Below, piece by piece: positions 1 to 10,194 of a stretch of 64,000 nt of DNA; position 1 is the first letter of the stretch, and every line of letters begins with the position of its first letter. Both the position numbers and the translations under genes were made by a program. The notes beneath the pieces are model-generated. The model did not search any database. It worked only from the letters and a program-made list of their open reading frames with translations, and was not told the DNA's origin. The DNA comes from Photorhabdus laumondii subsp. laumondii (lineage in GTDB: Bacteria > Pseudomonadota > Gammaproteobacteria > Enterobacterales > Enterobacteriaceae): contig NZ_CP024901.1 in assembly GCF_003343245.1 (NCBI RefSeq), forward strand, positions 1,860,001 to 1,924,000. Direction: 5' to 3'.

Positions 1-1
1 G

Positions 2-358
2 CCTGACGATGAGGTTTTTTTCCTCCATCCTGGCGAGTTGGCACTGGCCGTTACGCTGGAGTCTGTCACATTGCCGGATGATTTGGTGGGCTGGCTTGAT
101 GGCCGTTCTTCGCTTGCTCGTCTTGGGTTGATGGTGCACGTGACGGCACACCGGATTGATCCGGGCTGGCATGGTCAAATTGTTCTTGAATTCTATAACT
201 CTGGTAAATTGCCTCTGGCGTTACGTCCGGGTATGGTCATCGGTGCTTTGAGTTTTGAACCATTGTCTGGTTCCGCTGACCGTCCGTATAACCGTCGTCA
301 AGATGCGAAATATAAAAACCAACAGGGTGCGGTGAGTAGTCGTATTGATGAAGATTAA
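2..358 (+). CDS. dcd: dCTP deaminase, C-terminal part (5' end outside window)
   Basis: The frame is open from the first bases of the window, so the N-terminus lies upstream. The 118 residues seen correspond to about residues 76-193 of the 193-residue E. coli enzyme. Dcd deaminates dCTP to dUTP, feeding dTTP synthesis in the cytoplasm. The block [20 protein letters not shown] and the motif IVLEFYN, whose Glu aligns with catalytic Glu138 of E. coli, are intact, as is the C-terminal tail [10 protein letters not shown]. The neighbour order dcd-asmA is the E. coli order. The internal ATG at 38 is not a real start. Confidence 0.95.
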   Translation, partial: PDDEVFFLHPGELALAVTLESVTLPDDLVGWLDGRSSLARLGLMVHVTAHRIDPGWHGQIVLEFYNSGKLPLALRPGMVIGALSFEPLSGSADRPYNRRQDAKYKNQQGAVSSRIDED

Positions 359-416
359 CATCTTTATCGGCTATTGAGCTGCATTGACTGTTTTGACAAA
401 AAAAGCTGAGGAAGTC

Positions 417-2249
417 ATGAAGAGATTGCTGACAACACTGATTATTTTGCTGGTTGTGATTATTACCGGTCTGGCAGCATTAGTCATGTTAGTAAACCCA
501 AATGACTTTCGGGCTTATATGGTCAAGCAGGTGCAAAAGAAGAGTGGCTACCAACTCGTCCTGCAAGATGGTATGCGCTGGCATGTCTGGCCAAAATTGA
601 GCATCATTACCGGGCGTATGTCATTAACGGCCCCAGGGGCGGCGCAGCCAACAGTGATGGCAGAAAATATGCGTCTTGATGTGGCGTTGTGGCCGCTTCT
701 TTCTCATCAGCTTGCCGTTAAAGAGGTGATGCTGAAAGGGGCGATATTGAGAGTAACCCCGGAGAGCCAGTCGCAGAAAAAAGGGAATACCCCTATTGCA
801 CCAACAGGGAGTACAGCCAATCCTGTTGCGAAGGGGGAGGGTTGGGAGCTTGATATTGCCAGAGTTAAGATCGCGGATAGTTTGCTTATTTGGCAGCGAG
901 ATGATCATGAGCAGTTAAATGTCCGCGATATTAATCTGCTAATGGAGCGAGATAACCAAAACCATATCAGCGTAGAGTTAAGTAGCAAAGTCAGTAAGAA
1001 TCAGCAAGACTTGGCTTTTAATCTTAATGCAGATGTCGATATTACTGATTATCCATATCGTGTTGCGGGTAATATTGACTTCTTTGATTATCAACTCCAG
1101 GGCGCAGGTATACCTACGGGAGGAATTAGTGGTTCAGGAAAAGTACATGCTGTTTATCAAAAAGAGACGACAGATGAACTGCAAACAATTTCTTTACAGG
1201 CGCTAAGTTTCACCGCTAATGAGAGTGAACTGCATGGCAGTATAAAAGCAATGTTGGGGGCTCATGCGGATTATCGGATCGATTTATCTTCCCAAAAACT
1301 GAATTTAGATAATCTGATGGGATGGGACTTGCTTCCTAAAGAGGGTTCAGAAGTTAAACGTTATTACCGGATAGAGAATAGTTCAGCTAAACCGGTAATC
1401 GCCGTTTCAAGCTCTGCCGAGCCTGATTATAGCGCTGCATTTCTGAATGACTTTAACGCCAATGTGACTATTAATGCGGACAAATTTGTTTATCGAGGAA
1501 TGGAGATCGATAATCTGATATTGAAAGCGACAAATAATAGTGGTATTGCTGAAATTTCTACTCTGAATGGCAAATTATTTGGTGGTGATTTCTCTATTCC
1601 GGTTATTTTAGATGCAACGGGTAATCAACTTAAGTTACACGCAAAACCTTTACTGCGGAATATAGAACTGGAACCAGTACTCAAAGCCTTTTCCTTACCT
1701 CCGGCATTTAGTGGCAAATTCGATCTGAATGGGGATCTTTCTGGTAAAGGATATGATGGTTATGCGATTTCGCATATTTGGCAGGGTGATCTTAATTTCA
1801 GTTTAGTTAATGCCAAAATGTATGGATTAAATATCCCCCAATTAATCCAGCAATCCGTTGCTCGTGCAACGGATAAAGTGAATATCCCTGATAATATGGA
1901 TAATTTCACCCGCGCTAAAAAGCTTGATGTTAAAGCGGTACTGAATCGAGGTGATATAAAAATCAGTCGATTGCATGCGGTATCCGATTTGCTGAATATT
2001 GATGGGCAGGGTAAGACTAATCTGCTTAAACAAGATGTTGATGTCGCTTTAAAAGTACAGATAACACAAGGATGGGGCAAGGATAATGAATTGGTTAGTC
2101 GTCTGCGAAAAATGAAAGTACCACTGCGGGTTTACGGTAATTGGAGTAATCTGCAATACAACTTGGATATTGAGCAATTGCTACATAATGAGTTAGAGAA
2201 CAAGGTAAAACAGGCTATTAACGATTGGGTTGAACGCAGCAGTAATTAG
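417..2249 (+). CDS. asmA: AsmA, outer-membrane assembly/lipid-transport family protein
   Basis: 610 residues, close to E. coli AsmA (617). An N-terminal membrane anchor (about residues 5-25, MKRLLTTLIILLVVII) precedes a long beta-rich periplasmic body, and the conserved AsmA C-terminal region includes DLNGDLSGKG. AsmA-family proteins are inner-membrane anchored and implicated in envelope lipid homeostasis and outer-membrane protein assembly. I chose ATG 417 because GAGGAAG lies just upstream. The longer frame from TTG 384 has no such site and would put a charged tail before the anchor. It follows dcd, as in E. coli. Confidence 0.93.
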   Translation: MKRLLTTLIILLVVIITGLAALVMLVNPNDFRAYMVKQVQKKSGYQLVLQDGMRWHVWPKLSIITGRMSLTAPGAAQPTVMAENMRLDVALWPLLSHQLAVKEVMLKGAILRVTPESQSQKKGNTPIAPTGSTANPVAKGEGWELDIARVKIADSLLIWQRDDHEQLNVRDINLLMERDNQNHISVELSSKVSKNQQDLAFNLNADVDITDYPYRVAGNIDFFDYQLQGAGIPTGGISGSGKVHAVYQKETTDELQTISLQALSFTANESELHGSIKAMLGAHADYRIDLSSQKLNLDNLMGWDLLPKEGSEVKRYYRIENSSAKPVIAVSSSAEPDYSAAFLNDFNANVTINADKFVYRGMEIDNLILKATNNSGIAEISTLNGKLFGGDFSIPVILDATGNQLKLHAKPLLRNIELEPVLKAFSLPPAFSGKFDLNGDLSGKGYDGYAISHIWQGDLNFSLVNAKMYGLNIPQLIQQSVARATDKVNIPDNMDNFTRAKKLDVKAVLNRGDIKISRLHAVSDLLNIDGQGKTNLLKQDVDVALKVQITQGWGKDNELVSRLRKMKVPLRVYGNWSNLQYNLDIEQLLHNELENKVKQAINDWVERSSN

Positions 2250-2455
2250 CTGTATTAATAACTCATGCCTGATTTGACCGCTCAATCCGGCAGTTGACTA
2301 TTATGCTTAAATGAATGCTTATCGTTGTCTGAGCATAGTTGTTTGAGCAGTCAATTTCAGTACAAAGGTGGATTTCAACTTGTGGATTAAATTTTGATAA
2401 TTGAATTGAGAAGCTATGGCTTTTCTGTTCTGAATATAAAATTATTTAATCTAGT

Positions 2456-2582
2456 TATACCCTATGGATTTCAAGATGCATCGCGGCGGCAAAGGAATGA
2501 ATCCCCGGGAGCATAGATAACTATGTGACCGGGGTGAGTGAGTGCAGCCAACAAAGAGGCAACTTGAAAGATGACGGGTATA
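2456..2582 (+). repeat. ERIC element 1 (127 bp)
   Basis: Imperfect palindrome starting TATACCC and ending GGGTATA. The central part, GTGACCGGGGTGAGTGAG, matches the ERIC consensus. Exactly 127 bp. It lies between asmA and the asmA/yegH terminators. Strand + denotes the orientation in which GTGACCGGGGTGAG reads on the top strand. Confidence 0.95.
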
Positions 2583-2649
2583 GATAAATCATTTAACCGT
2601 ATCCGCATAGAATTCCGCATATGGCATTAATAGAAAAGATTAAAAAAAT

Positions 2650-2684
2650 CCCGGTACAGTTTAAACTGACCGGGTTTTATTTTG
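2650..2684 (+). terminator. Rho-independent terminator downstream of asmA
   Basis: Stem CCCGGT...ACCGGG around a self-complementary AGTTTAAACT core, followed by TTTTATTTTG on the top strand. A run of A precedes it, so it could also act on the minus strand. Confidence 0.75.
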
Positions 2685-2693
2685 TTTCAGAGG

Positions 2694-2741
2694 AAAAACT
2701 CAGTGATGACAAATATGATGAGTCATCAATAACACTGAGTT
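2694..2741 (-). terminator. Terminator of yegH
   Basis: Read on the minus strand, AACTCAGTG pairs with CACTGAGTT, with an inner ATGAC/GTCAT stem, followed by a T run. It begins inside the yegH stop codon. Confidence 0.7.
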
Positions 2742-4311
2742 ATTTTTTATTTTCTTCATTTGACACCAGAGGGGTAATTTTTACCTTATTAATTCGGTGA
2801 CTGGTTACTTCCAACGGTTCAAACAGATAATTATCAATCTGTAATTGCTCACCTTGCCGTGGAATATGTTGTGAATGTTCCATTAACAAACCTGCTAAGG
2901 TTTGATATTCACGTTTTTCATCCAGTTGCAAAGGGACATAAAGGATCAAATCATCCAGCGGCATATAACCATTGGCGATCCAACCCCCATGTTCAGTCGC
3001 TTGAATATCATGGCGGGCATCAGTTTCTTCGCCATCTACCGGTAAATTACCCGCGATAGTTTCCATTACGTCGGTCAAAGTCACCACACCTTCCACAGAA
3101 CCAAATTCATCGACAACAAACGCGAAGTGAGTTTGTGCCTGGCGGAACTGCTCCAATGCCTGGAGTAGTGAAAGCTGTTCAGGGAAAATCAGAGGCTGTT
3201 TTATCAGCGAATGTAAATCAAAAGGCTGTTGGTTGAGTTGTTGATTCAGTAGATCAATAACATGGACAACACCTAATGGTTCGTCACTGATATTTTCATC
3301 AGTTACCACAATGCGTGTGTGAGGATTTTTATTCAGTATTTGCGTCAGATTTTCAGTTGGTGCATGAATATCAAGGTACTCCACGTCGTGACGGGAAGTC
3401 ATGATACTGTTAACGTTACGCTGCGCCATGCCTAGAACCCTGGCAATCATTTGACGTTCTTGTGGATCAAACACTTCCTGATTATCAGAAATCAGATTAG
3501 ATGTATGATTATCCAATTCTGCATTTTCATGCTTACCACTCAGGATACGTAAAACGGCTTCCGCTGTTCTTTCACGTAGTGAACGGGAAGCAGTAAGAAA
3601 TCTGCGGCGGTTAAATTGAGCAAATTGGTTTAAGGCTTCAATCATAATGGAGAAGCCGATAGCGGCGTACAAGTAACCTTTGGGGATATGATAACCAAAA
3701 CCTTCGGCGACCAGACTGAAACCGATCATTAACAAGAAGCTCAGACAGAGAATAACGATAGTCGGGTGAGCATTGACGAAAGTGGTCAACGGTTTACTTG
3801 CCAGTATCATCAGGAACATCGCAATGGTGACGGCCGCGATCATGATACCGATGTTGTCTACCATACCAACAGCAGTCACCACTGAATCCAGTGAGAATAC
3901 AGCGTCAAGGACAATTATCTGAACGACAACCGTCCAAAATTTAGATGTTTTACGTTGTTGTCCTGAGTGGGCATCTTTACCTTCCAGCCGTTCATTGAGC
4001 TCCATTGTCGCTTTGAACAGTAAGAAAAGACCACCTATTAGCATAATCAGGTCACGGGCACTAAATGGATGTTCCCAAAGCGTAATTAATGGATGAGTTA
4101 GCGTTATCAACCAGGAAAGACTAAAAAGCAGTACGATACGCATCAGTAACGCACAACCTAGACCTGTAATTCTTGCTTTGTCTCTTTGTTTTTCAGGAAG
4201 TTTATCTGCCAGAATGGCAATAAAGACCAAGTTGTCAATTCCGAGGACAATTTCTAGAACGATAAGAGTAACTAGCCCAGCCCATATCGTCGGATCAGCG
4301 ATCCATTCCAT
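2740..4311 (-). CDS. yegH: YegH: TerC-family membrane protein with CBS pair and CorC/HlyC domain
   Basis: 523 residues (E. coli YegH is about 527). The N-terminal TerC-type membrane domain (about 1-235) has the acidic motifs [12 protein letters not shown] and [14 protein letters not shown] in predicted helices. A CBS-domain pair follows at about 300-430 (ending [20 protein letters not shown]). The transporter-associated CorC/HlyC domain is at about 440-515 ([16 protein letters not shown]). TerC proteins are linked to metal (for example manganese) export. The substrate of YegH is not established, so metal handling is inferred. It is convergent with asmA, as in E. coli. Confidence 0.9.
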   Translation of the reverse strand: MEWIADPTIWAGLVTLIVLEIVLGIDNLVFIAILADKLPEKQRDKARITGLGCALLMRIVLLFSLSWLITLTHPLITLWEHPFSARDLIMLIGGLFLLFKATMELNERLEGKDAHSGQQRKTSKFWTVVVQIIVLDAVFSLDSVVTAVGMVDNIGIMIAAVTIAMFLMILASKPLTTFVNAHPTIVILCLSFLLMIGFSLVAEGFGYHIPKGYLYAAIGFSIMIEALNQFAQFNRRRFLTASRSLRERTAEAVLRILSGKHENAELDNHTSNLISDNQEVFDPQERQMIARVLGMAQRNVNSIMTSRHDVEYLDIHAPTENLTQILNKNPHTRIVVTDENISDEPLGVVHVIDLLNQQLNQQPFDLHSLIKQPLIFPEQLSLLQALEQFRQAQTHFAFVVDEFGSVEGVVTLTDVMETIAGNLPVDGEETDARHDIQATEHGGWIANGYMPLDDLILYVPLQLDEKREYQTLAGLLMEHSQHIPRQGEQLQIDNYLFEPLEVTSHRINKVKITPLVSNEENKK

Positions 4312-4556
4312 ACAGTTTGTTTTACCTTTTAATATGACGGCTCATGCCGAATAATGAATAATGGGCATTGACTCATCAAATTTCAATAGTTGATTTTTCA
4401 TCTGAGGAAGTTTTTTCCAAAAAATGGGGTGTCGCGGTATTGATGGCACCAATAACTATCCATTAGGACTCGTCCTGAGTTAACATGTGATCACATTAAC
4501 AAATTGCGCGCTAATTATTATTGGTGAGCAGAATTATCATCAGACAGGAGTTATTC

Positions 4557-5963
4557 ATGTCCAAGCAGCAGATTGGTGTTGTCGGTATGGCGGTGATGGG
4601 GCGTAACCTGGCATTAAATATTGAGAGCCGTGGTTATTCCGTATCTATATTTAACCGTTCAAGTGATAAAACTGACGAAGTGATCGCCGAAAATCCGGGG
4701 AAGAAATTAGTTCCAAGTTACACTGTCGAAGAATTTGTCGATTCACTGGAAAAACCGCGCCGTATTCTGCTCATGGTTAAGGCTGGCGAAGCAACCGATA
4801 AAACTATTGCTTCACTGACTCCACATCTGGATAAAGGTGATATTTTGATTGATGGGGGTAATACCTATTTTCAGGATACTATCCGTCGTAATCGCGAGCT
4901 TTCTGCTCAGGGTTTTAATTTTATCGGTACTGGGGTTTCCGGTGGTGAAGAGGGGGCATTGAAAGGTCCATCTATTATGCCTGGCGGCCAGAAAGAGGCG
5001 TATAAATTGGTGGCACCAATTCTGCAAGAGATTGCGGCTAAAGCTGAAGGTGAACCTTGTGTGGCCTATATTGGCCCGGATGGTGCCGGTCATTATGTGA
5101 AAATGGTTCACAATGGTATTGAATACGGTGATATGCAGCTCATTGCTGAAGCTTATTCTTTACTGAAAAATGCCCTAAATCTGAGCAATGAAGAACTATC
5201 TGAGATTTTCACTGACTGGAATAACGGCGAATTGAGCAGTTATTTGATTGAAATCACGGCTGATATTTTCCATAAGAAAGATGAAGCAGGCCAATATTTG
5301 GTTGATGTGATTTTGGATGAAGCAGCAAATAAAGGTACGGGTAAGTGGACCAGCCAGAGCTCTCTGGATTTAGGGATTCCAGTGACGTTGATCACAGAAT
5401 CGGTATTTGCACGTTATATCTCTTCTCTGAAAGATCAGCGAGTTGCTGCGGCTCAAGTTTTGAGCGGGCCGGATGTACAACCATTTAAAGGTGATAAGGC
5501 CGAATTTATTGAGAAAGTCCGCCGTGCGCTTTATTTGGGTAAAATCGTCTCTTATGCCCAAGGTTTTCAGCAATTGAAAGCGGCATCTGATGAGTACCAG
5601 TGGGATCTCAATTACGGTGAGATTGCTGGAATTTTCCGGGCGGGTTGTATTATTCGTGCTCAATTCCTGCAAAAAATTACTGACGCGTATAACGAAAATG
5701 TGGATATTGCTAACCTGTTGTTGGCACCTTACTTTAAGAAAATTGCTGATGAATATCAGCAGGCGTTGCGTGATGTCGTCTCGTATGGGGTGCAGAATGG
5801 TATCCCAACCCCGACTTTCTCTGCTGCTATTTCTTACTACGATAGTTATCGTTCAGCGGTACTGCCTGCTAATTTAATTCAGGCTCAGCGTGATTATTTT
5901 GGTGCTCATACCTATAAGCGTACTGATAAAGAAGGTGTTTTCCATACTGAATGGATGGAGTAA
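4557..5963 (+). CDS. gnd: 6-phosphogluconate dehydrogenase, decarboxylating
   Basis: 468 residues, the family's usual length. It oxidises 6-phosphogluconate to ribulose 5-phosphate with NADP+ in the pentose phosphate pathway. The nucleotide-binding motif [12 protein letters not shown] is at the N-terminus. The substrate/catalytic motif [20 protein letters not shown] is near residue 180, and [11 protein letters not shown] is near 365. ATG 4557 was chosen because CAGGAG lies upstream and the protein then begins [10 protein letters not shown]. The 12 extra in-frame codons upstream are not family sequence. Here gnd follows yegH directly, without the E. coli polysaccharide clusters. Confidence 0.97.
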   Translation: MSKQQIGVVGMAVMGRNLALNIESRGYSVSIFNRSSDKTDEVIAENPGKKLVPSYTVEEFVDSLEKPRRILLMVKAGEATDKTIASLTPHLDKGDILIDGGNTYFQDTIRRNRELSAQGFNFIGTGVSGGEEGALKGPSIMPGGQKEAYKLVAPILQEIAAKAEGEPCVAYIGPDGAGHYVKMVHNGIEYGDMQLIAEAYSLLKNALNLSNEELSEIFTDWNNGELSSYLIEITADIFHKKDEAGQYLVDVILDEAANKGTGKWTSQSSLDLGIPVTLITESVFARYISSLKDQRVAAAQVLSGPDVQPFKGDKAEFIEKVRRALYLGKIVSYAQGFQQLKAASDEYQWDLNYGEIAGIFRAGCIIRAQFLQKITDAYNENVDIANLLLAPYFKKIADEYQQALRDVVSYGVQNGIPTPTFSAAISYYDSYRSAVLPANLIQAQRDYFGAHTYKRTDKEGVFHTEWME

Positions 5964-6049
5964 GCCCGGTTATCACCGATTGACCAGCAGAGTGGAGAGT
6001 TTACATCAGATATGATGTGGTTTTAATTTCTGCGATCTTCTGGAACACG

Positions 6050-6083
6050 TCGTTGCGGCTTTTCTAACAAATGACCGCAACGG
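6050..6083 (+). terminator. Stem-loop downstream of gnd
   Basis: CGTTGCGG (6051-6058) pairs with CCGCAACG (6075-6082) about 90 bp after the gnd stop, followed by an AT-rich tail. A near copy lies at 6509-6546 (see findings). Confidence 0.55.
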
Positions 6084-6507
6084 CGTAGCTTAAATTTCAG
6101 AATATGATTTATATACTATTTGTAAAAATTGGCTTTTTTTGTGTAATATTTCCCACTAATAATTTATTTATTCCTCATCTTTAGATGTAATATATCCAGT
6201 CAATAGAAGAATAATATTCGATGGGTTAATGTTAAAATTAGCATAAAAATACATAAAGTAAAGTTGTTTAAAAATACCTAATTACCTAAAATAAGATATG
6301 TAATAATGGAATGGTTGGGTTTTACTATAATTTTCAAAATTAATCGTTAGGGAAGTATTTATCTCAAAGGAAATAGCTTGTGAACATTATTTCTAATGGA
6401 CCTTAATTTAATGTTCTTTTTAAAGGTTAAGTGACTATTGTAATGATGCTTATATCATAATAAATAAAAAATTATTTATCGCCACGAAATTTTTGCTGAT
6501 TTATGAA
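6084..6507. other. AT-rich non-coding stretch between two related stem-loops
   Basis: About 420 bp of strongly AT-rich DNA. I see no credible reading frame or RNA gene in it. It is bounded on both sides by copies of the same GTTGCGG/CCGCAAC hairpin. Confidence 0.5.
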
Positions 6508-6547
6508 TACACCGTTGCGGTTTTTGATGATATTCCGCAACGGTGTT
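6508..6547 (-). terminator. Stem-loop downstream of the crystallin-like gene
   Basis: ACACCGTTGCGG (6509-6520) pairs with CCGCAACGGTGT (6535-6546), a 12-bp perfect stem about 65 bp past the stop of the 6613-7233 gene. No long T run follows, so a termination role is inferred. Confidence 0.5.
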
Positions 6548-6612
6548 GTTTAAATTTTCAGAACGTAGCTTGTCTGAAAACGGCGGTTAATTATTGTTAC
6601 ATTATAACCGGA

Positions 6613-7233
6613 TTAGTTAGAAAAATCGGTACTGATAATATGAATATCAAAACGATTGCCACCTACATTAACTATTCTGAGATTTTTAGGGAAATTAGCT
6701 TTCTCATCAATAGTAACAACGCCGTTCGCATCACGATAGAAATAGAATGATCCGTTATTGATATATACTCCAGTACTGGTATTTCTTATTGCAATGGCAG
6801 TAACTAACTCGGTCTCAAATGGCAGTATACCAACCAGTGCATAATCATCATCAGTTGTTGTTTCAACTGGGCCCACGCAATGTGTATTCGTGAACATTGA
6901 GAATTTAATACCTGAATAAGTATCATCAATAAGTCTTAATGCAACCAGACAGGTATCTTTTGGTGCCACTTTAAACTTAGATAATCCTCTAATTTCTCTA
7001 TCAATATCTGGATGATCGTATTCCCATTCACGATAGCGTTGGCCGGGTTCCCAATCGCTCTGATGACGCCATGCATAAACTTTTGATAGCGTTCCAATTC
7101 TTACTGAACGGAATCTATCGTTAAGATCATAAGGCAATGGAATAATGATGTCGTTTTCTGGATAATGGTGCGCTTCACCCAGAAAGTATTTTCTATCGAA
7201 AAAAGTTGCACCTGTAACTAGCTTATTAGTCAT
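6613..7233 (-). CDS. Beta/gamma-crystallin-like protein, function unknown
   Basis: 206 residues without a signal peptide or membrane segment. The N-terminal half (about 8-90) has beta/gamma-crystallin features: FFDRKYFLGEAHHYP, LNDRFRSVRIG and the Tyr/Trp-rich KVYAWRHQSDWEPGQRYREW. The segment N38-D39-R-F-R-S43 resembles the family's calcium motif (N/D-N/D-x-x-S/T-S), but with Arg in the usually small fifth position. The C-terminal half (VTAIAIRN...FYFYRDANGVVTID) is unrecognised. The base composition and flanking AT-rich DNA differ from the gnd and his blocks, which suggests an acquired gene. Fold assignment is by motif only; role unknown. Confidence 0.6.
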   Translation of the reverse strand: MTNKLVTGATFFDRKYFLGEAHHYPENDIIIPLPYDLNDRFRSVRIGTLSKVYAWRHQSDWEPGQRYREWEYDHPDIDREIRGLSKFKVAPKDTCLVALRLIDDTYSGIKFSMFTNTHCVGPVETTTDDDYALVGILPFETELVTAIAIRNTSTGVYINNGSFYFYRDANGVVTIDEKANFPKNLRIVNVGGNRFDIHIISTDFSN

Positions 7234-7611
7234 ACTTTTCTATTCCTTAAAATTTATTTTGAAAAAACGTCATCTTTCTTTTTGAAAGCGATATGAGAAT
7301 ACAATGAGTGTGGGTTTTTGTATTTAATAAAATATAATGAATAGGCATATGAAATTGTTGTCAATACAACATTAATATAATTGACATGTCATTTTTCACC
7401 GATATTTGAAATAAAGGTTCTGAAATTAAAAATAATTGAAAATTCCTATCAAGAAACACCTTTGTTTGGGTAGGGAATTATCCCATAATGTAATTGGTAA
7501 TTTTTTGTATATGCCTCAATAGTGAATAATTAGATATTCATGGTATTTGATAATTATACCTCTCTGTTTAATGTTTGTATAATGTAGCAATAATAACTTT
7601 ATCTAGTGATA
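7234..7611. other. AT-rich upstream region of the crystallin-like gene
   Basis: About 380 bp with no convincing gene. It presumably carries the promoter of the minus-strand gene at 6613-7233. I could not pick a clear promoter among many AT-rich hexamers. Confidence 0.4.
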
Positions 7612-7738
7612 TATACCCTATGAATTTCAAGTTGCATCGCGACGGCAAGGGAACGAATTCCCGGGAGCATAGATAACGATGTGACCGGGGTGAGCGAGTG
7701 CAGCCAACAAAGAGGCCGCTTGAAAAATGACGGGTATA
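7612..7738 (+). repeat. ERIC element 2 (127 bp)
   Basis: TATACCC...GGGTATA ends, exactly 127 bp, with central GTGACCGGGGTGAGCGAG. It lies between the crystallin-like gene and yeaK, downstream of yeaK. Confidence 0.95.
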
Positions 7739-7848
7739 AACTTATTGGGGCGGGATAGTTACTATTTTAAATGAGTATATTTAAAATATTATCTTAAATA
7801 GCCTATTTTTATAGGCTATTTGACAAATATCATTTTTCGCGATGGTAT

Positions 7849-8340
7849 TTATTCTACTCGACGAAAAATCATCAATTCAGGTTGTGCAATTCGGTGGTAA
7901 TCTTGGGTGTTAAGAATCACTGAACGTTCAAGGCTGCCGGCATTAAAAGCCAGTTCATCAAAACGTTCAAATAATAAAGGGTCTGCAACCAGTTTCAGAT
8001 CTGGATGAAAACTAAAAGGTGGAATAGCACCAAATACACATTGAGTCAGTTCAAAAACTTCTTTAGGACTTGCCAGTGAGGCACGGTTGCCACCGATCTG
8101 TTTTGCCAGTGAAGAGAGGTCTGCTTGTTGATCCGCAGGCAGTACAGCGAGTACATATTGACGGAATCCTTCCCCTTTAACATGGCAAACTAACCCTTTT
8201 GCCCCTTGCCCAAGTTGTGTACCACGGATTTTTGCAACTTCTTCAGAATGTCCGGCGGTTGAATGTTCCATCACCCGATAGCTGGCATGATGATTATCCA
8301 GTAATGTGGTCAGGCGGTTAAATATTTCGTTAGAGGACAA
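7849..8340 (-). CDS. yeaK: YeaK-like aminoacyl-tRNA deacylase (YbaK/EbsC/ProX family)
   Basis: 163 residues covering one YbaK/aa-tRNA deacylase domain. Family hallmarks are the Lys in GAKGLVCHVKG, the stretch GGNRASLASPKEVFELT and GAIPPFSFHPDLKLVADP. The family hydrolyses mischarged aminoacyl-tRNAs in trans. E. coli YeaK acts on Ser-tRNA(Thr)-type errors. The reading frame starts at TTG 8340 with AGGAG six bases upstream; no ATG gives the full domain. The nearest genes are ERIC-flanked orphans, so context adds nothing to the function. Name by similarity to YeaK rather than YbaK or ProX. Confidence 0.85.
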   Translation of the reverse strand: MSSNEIFNRLTTLLDNHHASYRVMEHSTAGHSEEVAKIRGTQLGQGAKGLVCHVKGEGFRQYVLAVLPADQQADLSSLAKQIGGNRASLASPKEVFELTQCVFGAIPPFSFHPDLKLVADPLLFERFDELAFNAGSLERSVILNTQDYHRIAQPELMIFRRVE

Positions 8341-8592
8341 AATAAACTCCTAAGTAATAATTTGGTGAATTGATATATTAATCTTCTCGATTATTGTATT
8401 TATTATATTGCCAATGGAATATATTACCAAGAGGGAAAATTATCAAATATCTATTTTAATAAACCTTATCTAACTCTACCGAGATATATTTATATTTTTT
8501 GAATTATGTGGTTTAAATAGAGCTATTATTTATGTTTGTTGCAAGAGCAATGATCTGTAGTTCCATTAGGTGATTTTTCAAATTTTACTTTT

Positions 8593-8719
8593 TATACCTT
8601 AAGGATTTCAAGATGGATCGCGACGGCAAGGGAGCGAATCCCCGGGAGCATAGATAACGATGTGACCGGGGTGAGTGAGTGAAACCAACAAAGAGGTAAC
8701 TTGAAAGACAACGGGTATA
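8593..8719 (+). repeat. ERIC element 3 (127 bp), 42 bp upstream of yiaY
   Basis: Starts TATACCTT (one substitution in the terminal repeat) and ends GGGTATA; exactly 127 bp. It occupies the yiaY promoter region. Confidence 0.93.
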
Positions 8720-8761
8720 TATATTTTCATTCTAAAACTATTTTAATATAAGGAATTATCA

Positions 8762-9913
8762 ATGATGACTACGACTTTTTTTATGACATCGGTAAATATG
8801 TTTGGTGCGGGTTGTTTGGTTGAAGCGGTAAATACGATGAAAGGTGATGGTTATAAGCGAGCATTGATTGTGACCGATCGTGTTTTAAATGAAATTGGGG
8901 TGGCAGCAAAAGTTCAAGCTTTATTATCTGATGTTGATATTGAGAGTACGGTTTATGATGGTACTAATCCGAATCCGACGACAATTAACGTTGAGGAAGG
9001 TTTGGATATTCTGCGTCAGCATAATAGCGATTGCGTTATTTCTTTAGGGGGTGGTTCGCCACATGATTGTGCAAAAGCTATTGTGTTGGTCGCTGCTAAT
9101 GGAGGCGATATCCGGGATTATGTCGGTATTGGCCGTTCATCTAAACCGCATTTGCCATTAATCTCAGTCAATACTACCGCGGGTACTGCGTCAGAAATGT
9201 CACGTTTCTGTGTTATTACCGATACTGAAAGCCATATTAAAATGGCCATTGCTGACAAGAAAATAACACCTGTTTTGTCTGTGAACGATCCGGAATTAAT
9301 GGTAGGAATGCCGAAAGGGTTAACCGCCGCAACTGGAATGGATGCAATGACTCATGCGGTTGAAGCCTATGTTTCTCCTGCGGCTAGCCCAATAACGGAT
9401 GCTTGTGCATTGAAAGCAATCTCAATGATTAGTCACTCTTTACGCCAAGCAGTTGCAGATGGGAGCAATATAGAAGCACGTGAAAACATGGCCTATGCAC
9501 AATTCTTGGCGGGGATGGCGTTTAATAGTGCATTACTGGGGTATGTACACGCCATGTCTCACCAATTGGGCGGTACTTATGATTTACCACACGGCATATG
9601 CAATGCTGTTTTATTACCACACGTTCAAGAGTTCAACGCTAAAGCGGTTGCGGGTCGTTTGAAAGATATTGCCGCTGCGATGGGGGTAGATGTAAGCGCT
9701 ATGAATGATCAGCAAGGGGCTGCGGCATGTATTGCTGAAATTCGTAAGTTGTCAAAAGATATTGGTATTCCGTCGGGTCTAGCGGAACTGAATGTCAAAT
9801 TAGAAGATTTACCAGAGTTAGCAACTAATGCCTTGAAAGATATATGTTGTTTGACTAATCCCACTCAAGCTACCCATGAAGAAATTGTTTCGATCTTTAA
9901 AGCGGCCATGTGA
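8762..9913 (+). CDS. yiaY: Iron-containing alcohol dehydrogenase YiaY
   Basis: 383 residues, the length of E. coli YiaY, with which it aligns end to end. Group III (iron-dependent) NAD alcohol dehydrogenase. The cofactor loop is [10 protein letters not shown] (about 96-105). The four metal ligands are present: D194, H198 ([12 protein letters not shown]), H263 ([11 protein letters not shown]) and H277 (LPHG). AAGGA lies seven bases before ATG 8762; the second ATG at 8765 is also possible. The gene stands alone between ERIC 3 and a terminator. Substrate in vivo is not shown by the sequence. Confidence 0.93.
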   Translation: MMTTTFFMTSVNMFGAGCLVEAVNTMKGDGYKRALIVTDRVLNEIGVAAKVQALLSDVDIESTVYDGTNPNPTTINVEEGLDILRQHNSDCVISLGGGSPHDCAKAIVLVAANGGDIRDYVGIGRSSKPHLPLISVNTTAGTASEMSRFCVITDTESHIKMAIADKKITPVLSVNDPELMVGMPKGLTAATGMDAMTHAVEAYVSPAASPITDACALKAISMISHSLRQAVADGSNIEARENMAYAQFLAGMAFNSALLGYVHAMSHQLGGTYDLPHGICNAVLLPHVQEFNAKAVAGRLKDIAAAMGVDVSAMNDQQGAAACIAEIRKLSKDIGIPSGLAELNVKLEDLPELATNALKDICCLTNPTQATHEEIVSIFKAAM

Positions 9914-9972
9914 TTTATAAACGTTCATTTCGTGTAGATACCTATGCCTAATTGGGCGGGGAGCTGTCAAAA

Positions 9973-9998
9973 AGGCGACGTAGACGTCTATGTCGCCT
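9973..9998 (+). terminator. Hairpin downstream of yiaY
   Basis: AGGCGAC...GTCGCCT around TAGACGTCTA forms a nearly perfect 12-bp stem with one G-T pair. TGATAGTCGTTTTT follows. Confidence 0.55.
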
Positions 9999-10067
9999 GA
10001 TAGTCGTTTTTCGTATGATTGGTTTTTGCCTTTTTATCTACCGGAAAAGCGCGGTGGATCACGGGCA

Positions 10068-10194
10068 TATACCCAATGGATTTCAAGTTGCATCGCGGCG
10101 GCAAGGGAGCGAATCCCCGGGAGCATAGCAAACTATGTGACCGGGGGGAGGGAGTGCAGCCAACAAAGAGGCAGCTTGAAAGATGACGGGTATA
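10068..10194 (+). repeat. ERIC element 4 (127 bp), abutting the hisIE stop codon
   Basis: TATACCC...GGGTATA, exactly 127 bp. Its last base is 10194 and the hisIE stop codon occupies 10195-10197, so on the his transcript TGA is followed directly by TATACCC. Confidence 0.95.

Noticed and set aside
384..416. Upstream TTG start for AsmA
   Set aside because: No ribosome-binding site, and it would place 11 residues before the membrane anchor. ATG 417 has GAGGAAG.
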